Below, in pieces: positions 37,325 to 45,228 of a stretch of 64,000 nt of DNA. The notes beneath the pieces are model-generated. The model was not told the DNA's origin, searched no databases, and saw only the letters and a list, made by a program, of their open reading frames with translations. Location of the stretch: the NCBI RefSeq assembly GCF_902762735.1, contig NZ_CACWPP010000003.1, positions 1 through 64,000 of the forward strand. The letters run 5' to 3'. How positions within the stretch are numbered: position 1 is the first letter of the stretch; every line of letters begins with the position of its first letter. This DNA comes from an uncultured Ruminococcus sp. Its GTDB lineage: Bacteria; Bacillota; Clostridia; Oscillospirales; Ruminococcaceae. A program made the position numbers and the translations under genes.

Positions 37325-38056
37325 TTATATTCCAAAGTATTCTCTACCAGCATTTTTAACAATGCTTTTGATTTTTTCAACCGATTCCCATGCGGAGTGA
37401 ACGCTTATACCCTCATGCCTTGCGATCATGGTCGGGGTCTGTGCATGGCAGAGATACATCACGGCTCTGTTGGTCAGTATCTCGCCGTAGGGCTTGAAAA
37501 GTTCTCTGACAGTTATCAGCAGGTCGATCTTTTTGGTATTATCCTCCTGATACATACCGTTCATCTCACCCCTCGCCGCTTCATCAAAGCCCTTTCCGTC
37601 GCGCTTTCTTCTCAGCTTTTCTTTCTCATATATATCCTCGTTTCTGTATTTTGCAAGCTGCATACAGATCTTGTTATCGACCTCCATGAAATCGGGGCAA
37701 TCTCTGTAATCCTCCATAAGATCACAGATCTTTACGAGCACCGTCCTGCGGCAATTGATGTGGTCGAGCTGGCTTTCATACATTTCGGGAGTAACATACA
37801 CCCATGTTTCTTTTTTGCAAAGGTGCGGATAGAATCTCCTGACATCCATCTTTACCGCACCCTCGTCAAACTCGCCCACAAGCGAAGCCATAAGCTGCTT
37901 ATACTGGCAGAGGTCGTTATATGCCTCCAGACCAACGTCGAAATACTCCACGCCCGAATTGTCCTCGGAGAAGTATTCCTTAACGGCGATCCTTATGGTA
38001 ACGCTGCTCTTGCTGCCGTTTTCCTTTGTACCGATTACCTTAACATTCTTATTCAT
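37325..38056 (-). CDS. First gene of the ICE transfer operon, hypothetical, 243 aa
   Basis: ATG 38056 has AGGAG upstream; the longer frame to 38155 reads through a terminator-rich leader and is not used. The protein starts MNKNVKVIGTKENGSKSSV, is soluble, charged and Cys-containing, and has a C-terminal helix-turn-helix-like stretch (MIARHEGISVHSAWESVEKI), where 'AxxxxISxxSVW' recalls replication or sigma-like proteins. I do not assign a family. Its place at the head of the PcfB-VirD4 operon, behind two terminators, would fit a regulator or replication initiator. Confidence 0.65.
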   Translation of the reverse strand: MNKNVKVIGTKENGSKSSVTIRIAVKEYFSEDNSGVEYFDVGLEAYNDLCQYKQLMASLVGEFDEGAVKMDVRRFYPHLCKKETWVYVTPEMYESQLDHINCRRTVLVKICDLMEDYRDCPDFMEVDNKICMQLAKYRNEDIYEKEKLRRKRDGKGFDEAARGEMNGMYQEDNTKKIDLLITVRELFKPYGEILTNRAVMYLCHAQTPTMIARHEGISVHSAWESVEKIKSIVKNAGREYFGI

Positions 38057-38174
38057 GATAAATTCCTCCGTTTTGAAAATTGTTTTTGATTGATTTTTGT
38101 TAAGCCCAAATTCAAAACGGAATATCAAGGATAACGAGCTGTCAAGCACAGCCATTTTGCATATATAAACATAA

Positions 38175-38209
38175 AAAGCCCTTTCCCGAGCAACTCGGAA
38201 AAGGGCTTT
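38175..38209 (-). terminator. Strong terminator at the head of the ICE operon
   Basis: AAAGCCCTTT and AAAGGGCTTT pair almost perfectly, with CCGAG/CTCGG inside and a 3-base loop. On the minus strand it is followed by TTTTT, so it would stop leftward transcripts entering from the boundary region. Confidence 0.8.
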
Positions 38210-38257
38210 CCAATGCAGTACGAAACAAGCAAGCGAGCTTTTTTAGGCAACAAAAAA

Positions 38258-38372
38258 AGCGCCGTACAAAACGAATGGTACAGCGATAAAACGTATCGGC
38301 GCAGTTATCCTATCATGTGATAGGGTACACCTATACTATTATCCTGTTATCCATTCGGTTTCGCACGGCGCT
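38258..38372 (-). ncRNA. Candidate structured RNA or long-range hairpin ending in a T-run
   Basis: AGCGCCGT (38258-38265) pairs with ACGGCGCT (38365-38372). An inner pairing joins ACGAATGG (38271-38278) to CCATTCGG (38351-38358), and a compact hairpin CCTATCA/TGATAGG sits at 38309-38324. On the minus strand the outer stem is followed by seven T residues, as in an intrinsic terminator. The ~115-nt structured span is too long for a simple terminator, so a small RNA, an oriT-like element or an ICE-end structure are all possible. Confidence 0.4.
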
Positions 38373-38450
38373 TGGCAGCCTGACACATTATGTGCCTTCT
38401 CCGCTTGCTCGATTAGAAATCGTATGAATTATTCTATTGTGAATACAGCC

Positions 38451-38678
38451 TCAGCAGCTGTATCGTTTTTGCGTTCTGAAATACTGCAAGTTGAATATGA
38501 GATCACGCTTGCATTTGTGGCATTTCGCCATTATATGTCCCTGCCTGCAATCGTTATACACCGTCTGCACCTTGAAATTGCAATGCGGACAGCGTATCAC
38601 TCTGTATTGCAGGCTTTCTGCGTCTACCTCCATCTCGGAAACGCCAAGCAAGTGCTTGTAAATATCCTCGCTGGTCAT
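38451..38678 (-). CDS. Small zinc-ribbon protein, 75 aa
   Basis: It overlaps the upstream metallopeptidase gene by four bases (ATGA). Two Cys pairs, CPHC and CHKC, spaced ~25 residues apart, form a zinc-ribbon pattern (RVIRCPHCNF ... MAKCHKCKRDLIF). It resembles the Com/zinc-ribbon proteins of phages and mobile elements. It is probably a DNA- or RNA-binding accessory co-expressed with the ImmA-like protein. Confidence 0.7.
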   Translation of the reverse strand: MTSEDIYKHLLGVSEMEVDAESLQYRVIRCPHCNFKVQTVYNDCRQGHIMAKCHKCKRDLIFNLQYFRTQKRYSC

Positions 38679-39388
38679 TCAGCCGCACCTCCAAAAATGT
38701 TGGCAAAGCCCTCAAATTCATCGATACTGTGCTTTTCAAGCAGTCGAAGTGTTTTTAATCGTATTGTCAGAGCCATAACAGACACCTGCATAAAATCTGC
38801 TATTTCTTCCAGCTTGCTCTTGGTATCATCATCAAAATTATCCTCGCCGTAAACCTTAATGGGCTTGTCGTCCATAACGCTTCTGACAGTATTTACAACC
38901 AGCTTACGGGGCATAAGGAGTGAAGCCGCAGCTTTGTTTGCCAGCTTTTCTTCATTTGACAGTATCCTCTTCATCTGCTCGTAGGAACACTCATTGTCGC
39001 AGTCAAGCTCCGTCAGATATGCTTCTTCGGCAGCTTTACCTGTCATAAGCGTCCTTATATGGTGTCCTGTCTCATGACCTACGGTAAATCTCAATTTGTT
39101 TATGAGTTTTGCAGCTCTCAATTCATCCGAGATAAGTATCGTATTCTTAGGGAACACCTTACTTACCGGACCGTTCTTCGACATTACCGTGACCGCTGTC
39201 TTTCCGTCGGAATAGAAGCCCAAACGGGTCAGATCGTCACAGAATGTAACAAACAGGAGCTTAAGTCCCAAAAACTTTGCAAACCCTATTATGTCAACAG
39301 GTTTATACGGATAATATATGCCTGCAAATTTCCTGATAAGTGCCTCGCATACCTCGTCCTGCGCTTTTTCTTCGAGATATATGTTCAT
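38675..39388 (-). CDS. ImmA/IrrE-like metallopeptidase, 237 aa
   Basis: The zinc site GHETGHHIRT is near residue 105 and is followed at a typical distance by a Glu-containing helix (EEAYLTELDCDNECSYEQM). A helix near residue 150 (NKAAASLLMPRKLV) is the usual ImmA/IrrE second motif. ImmA proteins cleave their paired XRE repressor to release a mobile element. A consensus promoter (39488-39516) lies upstream, divergent from an XRE gene. The GGGAGG site precedes ATG 39388. A second ImmA-like protein is encoded at 40160-40663, so the pairing with the repressor is not certain. Confidence 0.85.
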   Translation of the reverse strand: MNIYLEEKAQDEVCEALIRKFAGIYYPYKPVDIIGFAKFLGLKLLFVTFCDDLTRLGFYSDGKTAVTVMSKNGPVSKVFPKNTILISDELRAAKLINKLRFTVGHETGHHIRTLMTGKAAEEAYLTELDCDNECSYEQMKRILSNEEKLANKAAASLLMPRKLVVNTVRSVMDDKPIKVYGEDNFDDDTKSKLEEIADFMQVSVMALTIRLKTLRLLEKHSIDEFEGFANIFGGAAE

Positions 39389-39487
39389 AGCGTTCCTCCC
39401 TTTTAGTGTCTGTATTTATCCTTCAATTTTACTTTCTTTTCCACATCAGCTCCCGTGACCGGGGCTTGCACGTTTGCTGCGATATGA

Positions 39488-39516
39488 ATTATATCACCCG
39501 AAAAATGAAATGTCAA
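39488..39516 (-). promoter_or_regulatory. Sigma-A promoter for the ImmA-like/zinc-ribbon operon
   Basis: TTGACA (39511-39516) and TATAAT (39488-39493) are both perfect, with a 17-base spacer, reading leftward. A TGATTTGTAAGTTT element lies just upstream and resembles TGATTTGTATGTTA inside the XRE promoter, so both may be repressor operators. Confidence 0.85.
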
Positions 39517-39607
39517 TAGGTGATTTGTAAGTTTGTTCGATATTACAAAAAGCGGAAGTTTGTTTTTATAAACGTGCTATATTTTCTACAATCCTCCACT
39601 AAACCTC

Positions 39608-39636
39608 TTGACAATCGTTGATTTGTATGTTATATT
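39608..39636 (+). promoter_or_regulatory. Promoter of the XRE repressor operon
   Basis: TTGACA (39608-39613), 17-base spacer and TATATT (39631-39636), 40 bases before the XRE start. The spacer holds TGATTTGTATGTT, a near repeat of the sequence at 39521, which suggests autorepression. Confidence 0.82.
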
Positions 39637-39675
39637 CATTATACCGACAAGGAAACCACACCGGAGGTAATAGTT

Positions 39676-40086
39676 ATGACATTTGCAGAAAAGATCAAGC
39701 ATCTCAGAAAAGCACGTCATCTCTCACAGAGCGAGCTTGGAGAAATGATCGGCATCACAGGCAAAAGCATTCGTGAATATGAATCGGGAAACAGCTTACC
39801 AAAAAGCGATAAGCGGTATGAAAAGATTGCAGAGATCTTTGACGTTCCCGTTGACTTTTTGAAAAACGATACAGAGGACGATTTTGTACTTGCTTCACGC
39901 TTTGCTCATGGAGAAAGCGGTGTTGTTGAAGCAGAGAAGCTCGTCAATCAGATCGCAGGGTTGTATGCGGGCGGAAGATTATCCGATGGAGATGCCGCCA
40001 ATCTTATATTAGCACTTCAAAAGGCTTATTGGGAGATAAAAGAAGAAAAAGACAAGGCTGCTTCCAAAAAGGATTACGAAGATTAA
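39676..40086 (+). CDS. XRE-family helix-turn-helix repressor, 136 aa
   Basis: The N-terminal domain is a classic Cro/CI helix-turn-helix (EKIKHLRKARHLSQSELGEMI, TGKSIREYESGNSLP). The C-terminal ~60 residues are helical and charged, without the Ser-Lys autocleavage site of LexA/CI. A GGAGG lies 9 bases before ATG. Divergent from an ImmA-like gene and followed by a second one, it is the likely switch protein of this mobile region: ImmA-type cleavage of such repressors relieves repression after DNA damage. That link is family knowledge. Confidence 0.9.
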   Translation: MTFAEKIKHLRKARHLSQSELGEMIGITGKSIREYESGNSLPKSDKRYEKIAEIFDVPVDFLKNDTEDDFVLASRFAHGESGVVEAEKLVNQIAGLYAGGRLSDGDAANLILALQKAYWEIKEEKDKAASKKDYED

Positions 40087-40159
40087 ATAATCATTTTTTG
40101 TTTATGTGTAAAAATTATTCGCTGTACATCGGTTACATTTATTCGGAGGAAATAACCAA

Positions 40160-40663
40160 TTGAGCAGAAATTATATATATAATACCGTCATGGAACTTAT
40201 TGACAAGAATGGGACGAGGCAGCCTTATGAGCTTGCCGACGCTCTTGGAATAAAGATAATTGAGACATCTATTCGTCCCCTGCAAGGTGCTTTTTACATA
40301 ATATTCAACCAGCCGACTATCTTCATAGAGGAATCATTGAGAGAAGATCAAAAGCTGATAGTTTGCGGTCACGAGGACGGTCACGCAGTTCTTCACCCCG
40401 AACTTGTAAGAACCGGAAACCTTGCCGAGTTTGAGGTCTTTGATATGCGTGAACCTGTCGAATACGAAGCCAATATCTTTGCGGCTCATCTTCTGATAGA
40501 CGAGGACGAGTTGCTTAACTATCTCAGAATGGGATATTCGGTATTTCAGACAGCTATGTTGATGAAAGTCAACCCCAATCTTGTAAACATCAAACTCTCG
40601 GAAATGAACTGCTGGGGGTACAATTTTGATACATCATGGGGCAGCCACGAGCTTTTCAGATAA
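40160..40663 (+). CDS. Second ImmA/IrrE-like metallopeptidase, 167 aa
   Basis: TTG 40160 has GGAGG upstream. The zinc motif CGHEDGHAVLHP is near residue 75, and the downstream helix (VEYEANIFAAHLLIDEDELL) supplies the usual third ligand and the ANxFAAxLL pattern of ImmA. The N-terminal part (ELADALGIKIIE) is also typical. It is only ~70 bases after the XRE gene and on the same strand, the standard repressor-protease pairing (as ImmR/ImmA of ICEBs1). It is therefore the better candidate for the XRE partner than the divergent homologue. Confidence 0.9.
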   Translation: MSRNYIYNTVMELIDKNGTRQPYELADALGIKIIETSIRPLQGAFYIIFNQPTIFIEESLREDQKLIVCGHEDGHAVLHPELVRTGNLAEFEVFDMREPVEYEANIFAAHLLIDEDELLNYLRMGYSVFQTAMLMKVNPNLVNIKLSEMNCWGYNFDTSWGSHELFR

Positions 40664-40696
40664 CTGATTTATAGAGTTATGAAGGGAGGGAGTGCA

Positions 40697-41956
40697 ATGG
40701 CAGAACAATGCTATATGTGCGTGGATCTCAAGCGCTATTTTGCGAGTGCGGAATGTGCCGCAAGAGGTCTTGATCCGTTTAAAACAAATCTCGTTGTTGC
40801 GGACGAATCACGCGGCAAGGGAGCATTGTGTCTTGCTGTTACTCCCGCATTGAGCAAATTGGGAGTGAAGAACCGCTGCCGCCTATATGAAATACCCGAT
40901 AACATTGACTTTATTATCGCCAAGCCCCGAATGAGAATGTACATGAACATTTCGGCGCACATATACGGCATTTACAAGAAATTCGTGGCTGCCGAGGACG
41001 TTTATCCCTATTCCATCGACGAGGTTTTCCTGAACGCCGGACCGTACCTCTCGTTATACAAGATGACCCCGAAGGAGTTCGCCAATGCGATAATGGACAA
41101 GATAATGGAAGAAACGGGCATCACCGCGACCGCAGGAATCGGTACTAATATGTTTCTTGCAAAAGTCGCACTTGACATAACGGCGAAGCACGTTCCAGAC
41201 CACATCGGGTTGCTTGACGAGCAGACTTTCAGAGAAACGCTTTGGAAACATCAACCCATAACTGATATATGGGGCATCGGCAGCGGTACGGCGAAGCGTT
41301 TGGCGCGTTTCGGCGTTTATGACCTTGAAGGGATCACACATATCCCCGAACAGAGCCTTTACCGCACCTTCGGCAAGAACGCCGAAATACTGATAGACCA
41401 CGCATACGGCAGAGAGCCTTGTACGCTTGCAGACGTTCAGAATTATCAGACCAAGACCCGTTCTTTGTCAAACAGTCAGGTGCTTTTCAAAGATTATTCA
41501 CATTCAGGCACTCGGCTTATCCTTAAAGAGATGGTTGACAGCCTGACGAACGAGCTTGTGGGGCAGGCGATGTACACCGACCACGTTTCATTATATATAC
41601 GGTACAGTAACGACGTTATCGCTCCAACGGGCGGCTCTAAGAAGCTGGAGCAGCATACCAATTCTTACAAGGACATCTCCGAGATTATGCTGAAAATATA
41701 CGACAGCACTACCAACAAGGGATACAGTATCCGTCAAATCGGGATAAGCTACGGCAATCTTGTTTACGAGCATTGTGAGCAGCTATCATTTTTCAAGGAC
41801 GATGTTAAGGTGCAAAAGGAGCAGCAGCTTCTTCATGCAGTCTCGGTCTTAAAGGACAGGTTCGGCAAAAACTCCGTCCTTCGAGGAATGAGCTTGCAGG
41901 AGGACGCAACGGCAATGATAAGAAACACACTTGTGGGAGGTCACAGCGGTGGATAG
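40697..41956 (+). CDS. Y-family DNA polymerase (UmuC/UvrX-like), 419 aa
   Basis: ATG 40697 is preceded by GGGAGG; the longer frame to 40679 lacks this support. The catalytic motifs are CVDLKRYFASAE near the start and YSIDEVFLNAG near residue 105, holding the palm-domain acids. Little-finger patterns such as KTRSLSNSQVLF follow. This enzyme copies damaged DNA. Together with the XRE/ImmA pair and a YolD-like gene it makes a damage-response cassette seen in Firmicute prophages and ICEs. Its 3' end overlaps the next gene by 8 bases. Confidence 0.93.
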   Translation: MAEQCYMCVDLKRYFASAECAARGLDPFKTNLVVADESRGKGALCLAVTPALSKLGVKNRCRLYEIPDNIDFIIAKPRMRMYMNISAHIYGIYKKFVAAEDVYPYSIDEVFLNAGPYLSLYKMTPKEFANAIMDKIMEETGITATAGIGTNMFLAKVALDITAKHVPDHIGLLDEQTFRETLWKHQPITDIWGIGSGTAKRLARFGVYDLEGITHIPEQSLYRTFGKNAEILIDHAYGREPCTLADVQNYQTKTRSLSNSQVLFKDYSHSGTRLILKEMVDSLTNELVGQAMYTDHVSLYIRYSNDVIAPTGGSKKLEQHTNSYKDISEIMLKIYDSTTNKGYSIRQIGISYGNLVYEHCEQLSFFKDDVKVQKEQQLLHAVSVLKDRFGKNSVLRGMSLQEDATAMIRNTLVGGHSGG

Positions 41957-42284
41957 AGCAGAACGGGCAAAGATTTTTATGCCTTTTGCCAGCCTGAAAG
42001 GTTACTATGACCTTATCCTCGCACAAGAGGACGGGCAGGAGGTCAAACGGCAGGTGGATGATGAAACAGCGGCAAAGATCTCTGATAAGTTGAACCGTAT
42101 CAACAAGGGCAGCAGTATCAAAGTCGAGTATTTTGAGTGCGGCAACTATATCACCGAAAAAGGCAAGGTCAGCCGCATTGATTACTCCTACAAGTTCCTT
42201 GTGGTGAATGAGCAGAAAATATGGTTTGATGATATTATGGACATTGATGACTATGTTCCCTACGGTCGGGAAACGTGGCTGTAA
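41949..42284 (+). CDS. YolD-like protein, 111 aa
   Basis: I chose GTG 41949 because GGGAGG lies 8 bases upstream, inside the polymerase 3' end. The sequence (DRAERAKIFMPFASLKGYYDLI, then GSSIKVEYFECGNY, then GKVSRIDYSYKFLVV) follows the YolD pattern: a PF..L.GY box and a beta-rich Sm-like C-terminal half. YolD proteins are encoded next to Y-family polymerases in Bacillus (yqjX-yqjW) and are thought to control them. Confidence 0.85.
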   Translation: MDRAERAKIFMPFASLKGYYDLILAQEDGQEVKRQVDDETAAKISDKLNRINKGSSIKVEYFECGNYITEKGKVSRIDYSYKFLVVNEQKIWFDDIMDIDDYVPYGRETWL

Positions 42285-42303
42285 AGCCTGCTTCAAATTA
42301 CAC

Positions 42304-42332
42304 TTGCAGTATGAGATAAACTGTGCTATAAT
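42304..42332 (+). promoter_or_regulatory. Promoter for the 121-residue membrane protein
   Basis: TTGCAG (42304-42309), 17-base spacer, TATAAT (42327-42332), 51 bases before the start codon at 42383. Confidence 0.7.
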
Positions 42333-42382
42333 CTTAATAATGATTGTTATGTTTGGAAATATAATTCAAGGAGAATACACCA

Positions 42383-42748
42383 ATGGACGACAGCAATAAT
42401 ATTGGAATCAGAATAGTAACGCTTTTTGACATAATTGTGGCAATAGTGGTCGGGATCAAGTTCGTACCTTCCAATGTTCATCTTATTCTGCGAATACTCA
42501 TTATTATCGGCATATTCTTTGCGGCTTTCTTTATAATGAACATAAGGAAATTCGGCATCGGCTTGATAGCCATAATCGCACTAAGCATATTATTCACATG
42601 GGTCGCAAACGGTATCATTATTGCACCTAAAGTGGAAGATACTGTATGGAAATGGGTATTAAGAGCGTGCGCTTTTCTGATATGCTTTCTCGGACACATC
42701 AAACTTACAGTTTGGGACGAGGAAATCAAGGACAAGTTTTTTGCTTAA
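42383..42748 (+). CDS. Hypothetical four-helix membrane protein, 121 aa
   Basis: ATG 42383 is preceded by AAGGAG. Four hydrophobic segments are visible: IVTLFDIIVAIVVGIKF, LILRILIIIGIFFAAFFIM, GIGLIAIIALSILFTWV and WVLRACAFLICFLG. The loops are short and the C-terminus is charged (DEEIKDKFF). It has its own promoter and a terminator (42754-42785). No family recognised. It could be an immunity or small transport protein, but nothing visible decides this. Confidence 0.7.
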   Translation: MDDSNNIGIRIVTLFDIIVAIVVGIKFVPSNVHLILRILIIIGIFFAAFFIMNIRKFGIGLIAIIALSILFTWVANGIIIAPKVEDTVWKWVLRACAFLICFLGHIKLTVWDEEIKDKFFA

Positions 42749-42753
42749 AAGAT

Positions 42754-42785
42754 CTATCCCGACATCTGTGGAGATGTTGGGATAG
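42754..42785 (+). terminator. Intrinsic terminator before the cassette region
   Basis: CTATCCC and GGGATAG pair, with ACATCT/AGATGT inside and a GTGG loop, followed by a T-rich stretch. It also insulates the first silent cassette from upstream transcription. Confidence 0.75.
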
Positions 42786-42851
42786 GTTTCTTAATATAAA
42801 ACGATGCTATGAGAATTTTCTTGCATAAACAAGTTCATCTTTTTTACCGAG

Positions 42852-43874
42852 GTGGCATATGCTTGGTTTACGATGAGCAGAGAGGTTGAGGTTAAGAATA
42901 TTCAGATGGTTGCAACTGTTCCTGAAGACATTCAGATTTCGCTTGGTGCATTAACCGGTGGAGAATTAAACCTTAATACTGGTTATCTTGCTGAAACTAG
43001 TAAAACAGCATCTGCACTTGCGACTGTTGCTGCTCCTGCTAAAGATACAGACTGGTCTAACATGGTGGATATGGGTAAGTACTATGAATTCGGAAGACTT
43101 ATACCAGCTTCTTCTGTGGATGGTGTTGACGTATTCTTCACGCCTGATGCAAATGGCGTAGGTAAGACGGTTAAGACAGATGCTACCTTCATTCAGGCGA
43201 ATGGTGGAACGGATTCAGCAGATATTTCTTACCAGGCAACAGCACACACATTTACAGCTGCTGAAGCAAACGGTGCGACTACTCCGTGGGGTGTTACTGG
43301 AAAACTATATACTCCAAATACTGGTTGGAACACTACTAACGATGATGGTTACTACATAGATATTCCTATATGGTTTAGAACATCTAGTAAATCTCAGGTT
43401 GATCTTCAGGTTCAGGGTTATGTTCTTCCTGGCGATACGGATGCAAGTAAGCCTACTGCTGCTTCATCAGTAACTGGTTATGAAGATACCCTCTGTAAGG
43501 CTGTTCGAGTTGCAATATTGGATTCTACTGCTGCCAACAGTGTATCGAAGATTATTCCTTTGACTGATACAAATTTCGGTACTGGTACAGCAATTACAGG
43601 AAACTATTACAACAGAGCCGGTCAGGTTGGTGCAGTTGCTGGTGACGATGGATCATATTCTGCCCCTGATATAGGAGTATTAGCTACAGATACAATCGCT
43701 GTAACAGCTGCAACTTCTTCTCAAAATGGATATGGAACTCCTATAAAGTATGTTATTAGAGTATGGCTTGAAGGTGAGGATCAGGATTGCTGGAACGCTA
43801 CAGCAGGTCAGGATTGGAAGATTGCTCTGAAATTCACTAATCCTGCTGGTGATCCGATTCCTACTAGTCCGTAA
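42852..43874 (+). CDS. Silent cassette 1: promoterless TasA/camelysin-like mature domain, 340 codons
   Basis: The frame begins in the 32-bp shared site (42858) with YAWFTMSREVEV and has no signal peptide, ribosome binding site or promoter; a terminator lies just upstream. It carries the scaffold blocks common to all four cassettes: DWSN, YYEFGRLIPASS, FFTPDANGVGK, DDGYYIDIPIWFRTSS, LCKAVRVAIL and IRVWLEGEDQDCWN, ending LKFTNP. Sequences between the blocks differ from the other copies. It would be secreted only after joining to the leader at 51365-51470, through inversion of the whole 42858-51365 segment. Followed by a hairpin at 43905. Confidence 0.75.
   Translation: MAYAWFTMSREVEVKNIQMVATVPEDIQISLGALTGGELNLNTGYLAETSKTASALATVAAPAKDTDWSNMVDMGKYYEFGRLIPASSVDGVDVFFTPDANGVGKTVKTDATFIQANGGTDSADISYQATAHTFTAAEANGATTPWGVTGKLYTPNTGWNTTNDDGYYIDIPIWFRTSSKSQVDLQVQGYVLPGDTDASKPTAASSVTGYEDTLCKAVRVAILDSTAANSVSKIIPLTDTNFGTGTAITGNYYNRAGQVGAVAGDDGSYSAPDIGVLATDTIAVTAATSSQNGYGTPIKYVIRVWLEGEDQDCWNATAGQDWKIALKFTNPAGDPIPTSP
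42858..42889 (+). repeat. Recombination site A (32-bp cassette core)
   Basis: A 32-bp sequence starting TATGCTTGGTT and ending AGAGAGGTTGA, present four times with at most two variable positions. A and C (plus) face B and D (minus). The preceding ~25 bases (GTTCATCTTTT...GAGGT) are shared by A, B and C but not by D. Confidence 0.85.
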
Positions 43875-43904
43875 TTCTATTCAAAAACAACTACACAACT
43901 TAAC

Positions 43905-43944
43905 TAATTATATCCCCCTCATTTCGGTGAGGGGGATAATTATA
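43905..43944 (+). terminator. Terminator after cassette 1
   Basis: ATCCCCCTC pairs with GAGGGGGAT around ATTTCGGT, extended by AT pairs (TAATTAT/ATAATTA). The same core hairpin follows cassette 3 at 50196. Confidence 0.8.
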
Positions 43945-43950
43945 TACCTC

Positions 43951-43986
43951 AAAAACCCCCACCGGACTATTGTCAGTGGGGGTTTT
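43951..43986 (-). terminator. Terminator after cassette 2
   Basis: AAAAACCCCCAC pairs with GTGGGGGTTTT. The T-rich arms make it bidirectional. It lies between the convergent cassettes 1 and 2. Confidence 0.8.
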
Positions 43987-44022
43987 AGGTGTTTAGTTAG
44001 TCTGTGTTAGTTCAAACACTTA

Positions 44023-45192
44023 TCACGGAGAAGGAGGAGTTGTGCTTGCAGTTCCGCTAATATCCTTGCCATCAGAAGTTGTGCCATTCAGGAACTTCAG
44101 GTTGATTGACCAATTCTGACCAGCGGTATCATTCCAGCAGTCGGGATCTTCGCCTTCGAGCCATACGCGGATAACAGCCTGAACTGCATCACCATAACCA
44201 GTACCAGAAGCAGCAGCAAGCGTAACAACTGCAGCAGAACCATCATACTCAGTAGCAGAACCATAAATCGCCTCATCAAATCTGTAACCACTAAGAGTGC
44301 CATTAGCCTTAACAGCTACATTATTTGTCTTTGCTCCGCCATACCAATCGTTCACAGAAGAACCGGTAAATGGAGTAGTAGAGATATTTCCATATGCAGT
44401 TGTAGTCATTCCAGTCCAACCATCATGTACTGGTAAAAGGTTAGATGCGGTCACACTTCCACCAGTTCCTACCTGAGAATCAGGGCTAAGAACTGCTACA
44501 CGAACCGCACGATACAAAGCCTCACCAGCATCGTTCTGCCTGATAGAATCATCATTAGGAATAACATATGCTTCAACCTTTAATGTAGCTCCTGCTGTAC
44601 TTGAAGTTCTGAACCATACAGGAATATCCACATAATAGCCATCATCCTTAGTATCATTCCAGCTTACAGACTGAGCATAGGCACCACCACTCGCACTCCA
44701 ACCATCACTTTCGGTTGTATTAGCGTGCAGTGTTGTCTTAAATGTTTTAGTGGTATCGGCACCAGTTCCAGATTGGGTTGCTCCGGCATCATTTACTGCC
44801 GTACCATTTGCCTTAATGTAGGAAGCATTTGCCTTAACAGATTTACCAACACCATCAGCATCAGGTGTAAAATAAATATTTGCACCCGTTGTCGAAGATG
44901 CAGGAATCAACTTACCAAGCTGATAATAAGCAGAAATATCAGCTGTATTCGACCAGTCCCAATCATTTACAGGAGCATGTACCTTACCATCGCTTGCACC
45001 AGCATTCGCAGTAGTTTCCATAAGGACTCCAGAACTCGATGCAAGTGACTTTCCAGATGCTGCCGTTGCTGCCGTACCAGGAGCTGTACCAATCTGCCCA
45101 AGAGAAATCTGGACGTTTTCAGGCGTGGTCGCTGTCATCTGAATATTCTGCACTTCAACCTCTCTGCTCATCGTGAACCAAGCATATTCCAC
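44023..45192 (-). CDS. Silent cassette 2: promoterless TasA/camelysin-like mature domain, ~389 codons
   Basis: Lies directly downstream of the recombinase operon on the same strand and begins with site B (YAWFTMSREVEV). It has no signal peptide; the ATG-like start inside the site has no ribosome binding site, though readthrough from the recombinase gene could transcribe it. It keeps DWSN, YYQLGKLIPASS, FTPDADGVGK, DDGYYVDIPVWFRTSS, LYRAVRVAVL and IRVWLEGEDPDCWN, with long Thr/Ala/Gly-rich variable stretches between. It is in the same orientation as the expressed gene, so it needs two inversions (A-B, then A-D) to reach the leader. Confidence 0.75.
   Translation of the reverse strand: MEYAWFTMSREVEVQNIQMTATTPENVQISLGQIGTAPGTAATAASGKSLASSSGVLMETTANAGASDGKVHAPVNDWDWSNTADISAYYQLGKLIPASSTTGANIYFTPDADGVGKSVKANASYIKANGTAVNDAGATQSGTGADTTKTFKTTLHANTTESDGWSASGGAYAQSVSWNDTKDDGYYVDIPVWFRTSSTAGATLKVEAYVIPNDDSIRQNDAGEALYRAVRVAVLSPDSQVGTGGSVTASNLLPVHDGWTGMTTTAYGNISTTPFTGSSVNDWYGGAKTNNVAVKANGTLSGYRFDEAIYGSATEYDGSAAVVTLAAASGTGYGDAVQAVIRVWLEGEDPDCWNDTAGQNWSINLKFLNGTTSDGKDISGTASTTPPSP
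45155..45186 (-). repeat. Recombination site B (32-bp cassette core)
   Basis: The same 32-bp core as site A with C instead of T after TTGGTT. It is minus-oriented, at the head of cassette 2 and the left edge of the recombinase block. Confidence 0.85.
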
Positions 45193-45228
45193 CTAGGAAA
45201 ATAAGATGACCTCAAAGATGTCAAAATA

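Noticed and set aside
38258..38372. tRNA-like gene at the ICE boundary
   Set aside because: No cloverleaf, T-loop GTTCRA motif or CCA end; the fold is two long nested stems instead.
42754..42785. Possible att site at the hairpin before cassette 1
   Set aside because: It is a standard terminator for the membrane protein gene and shares nothing with the 32-bp sites.
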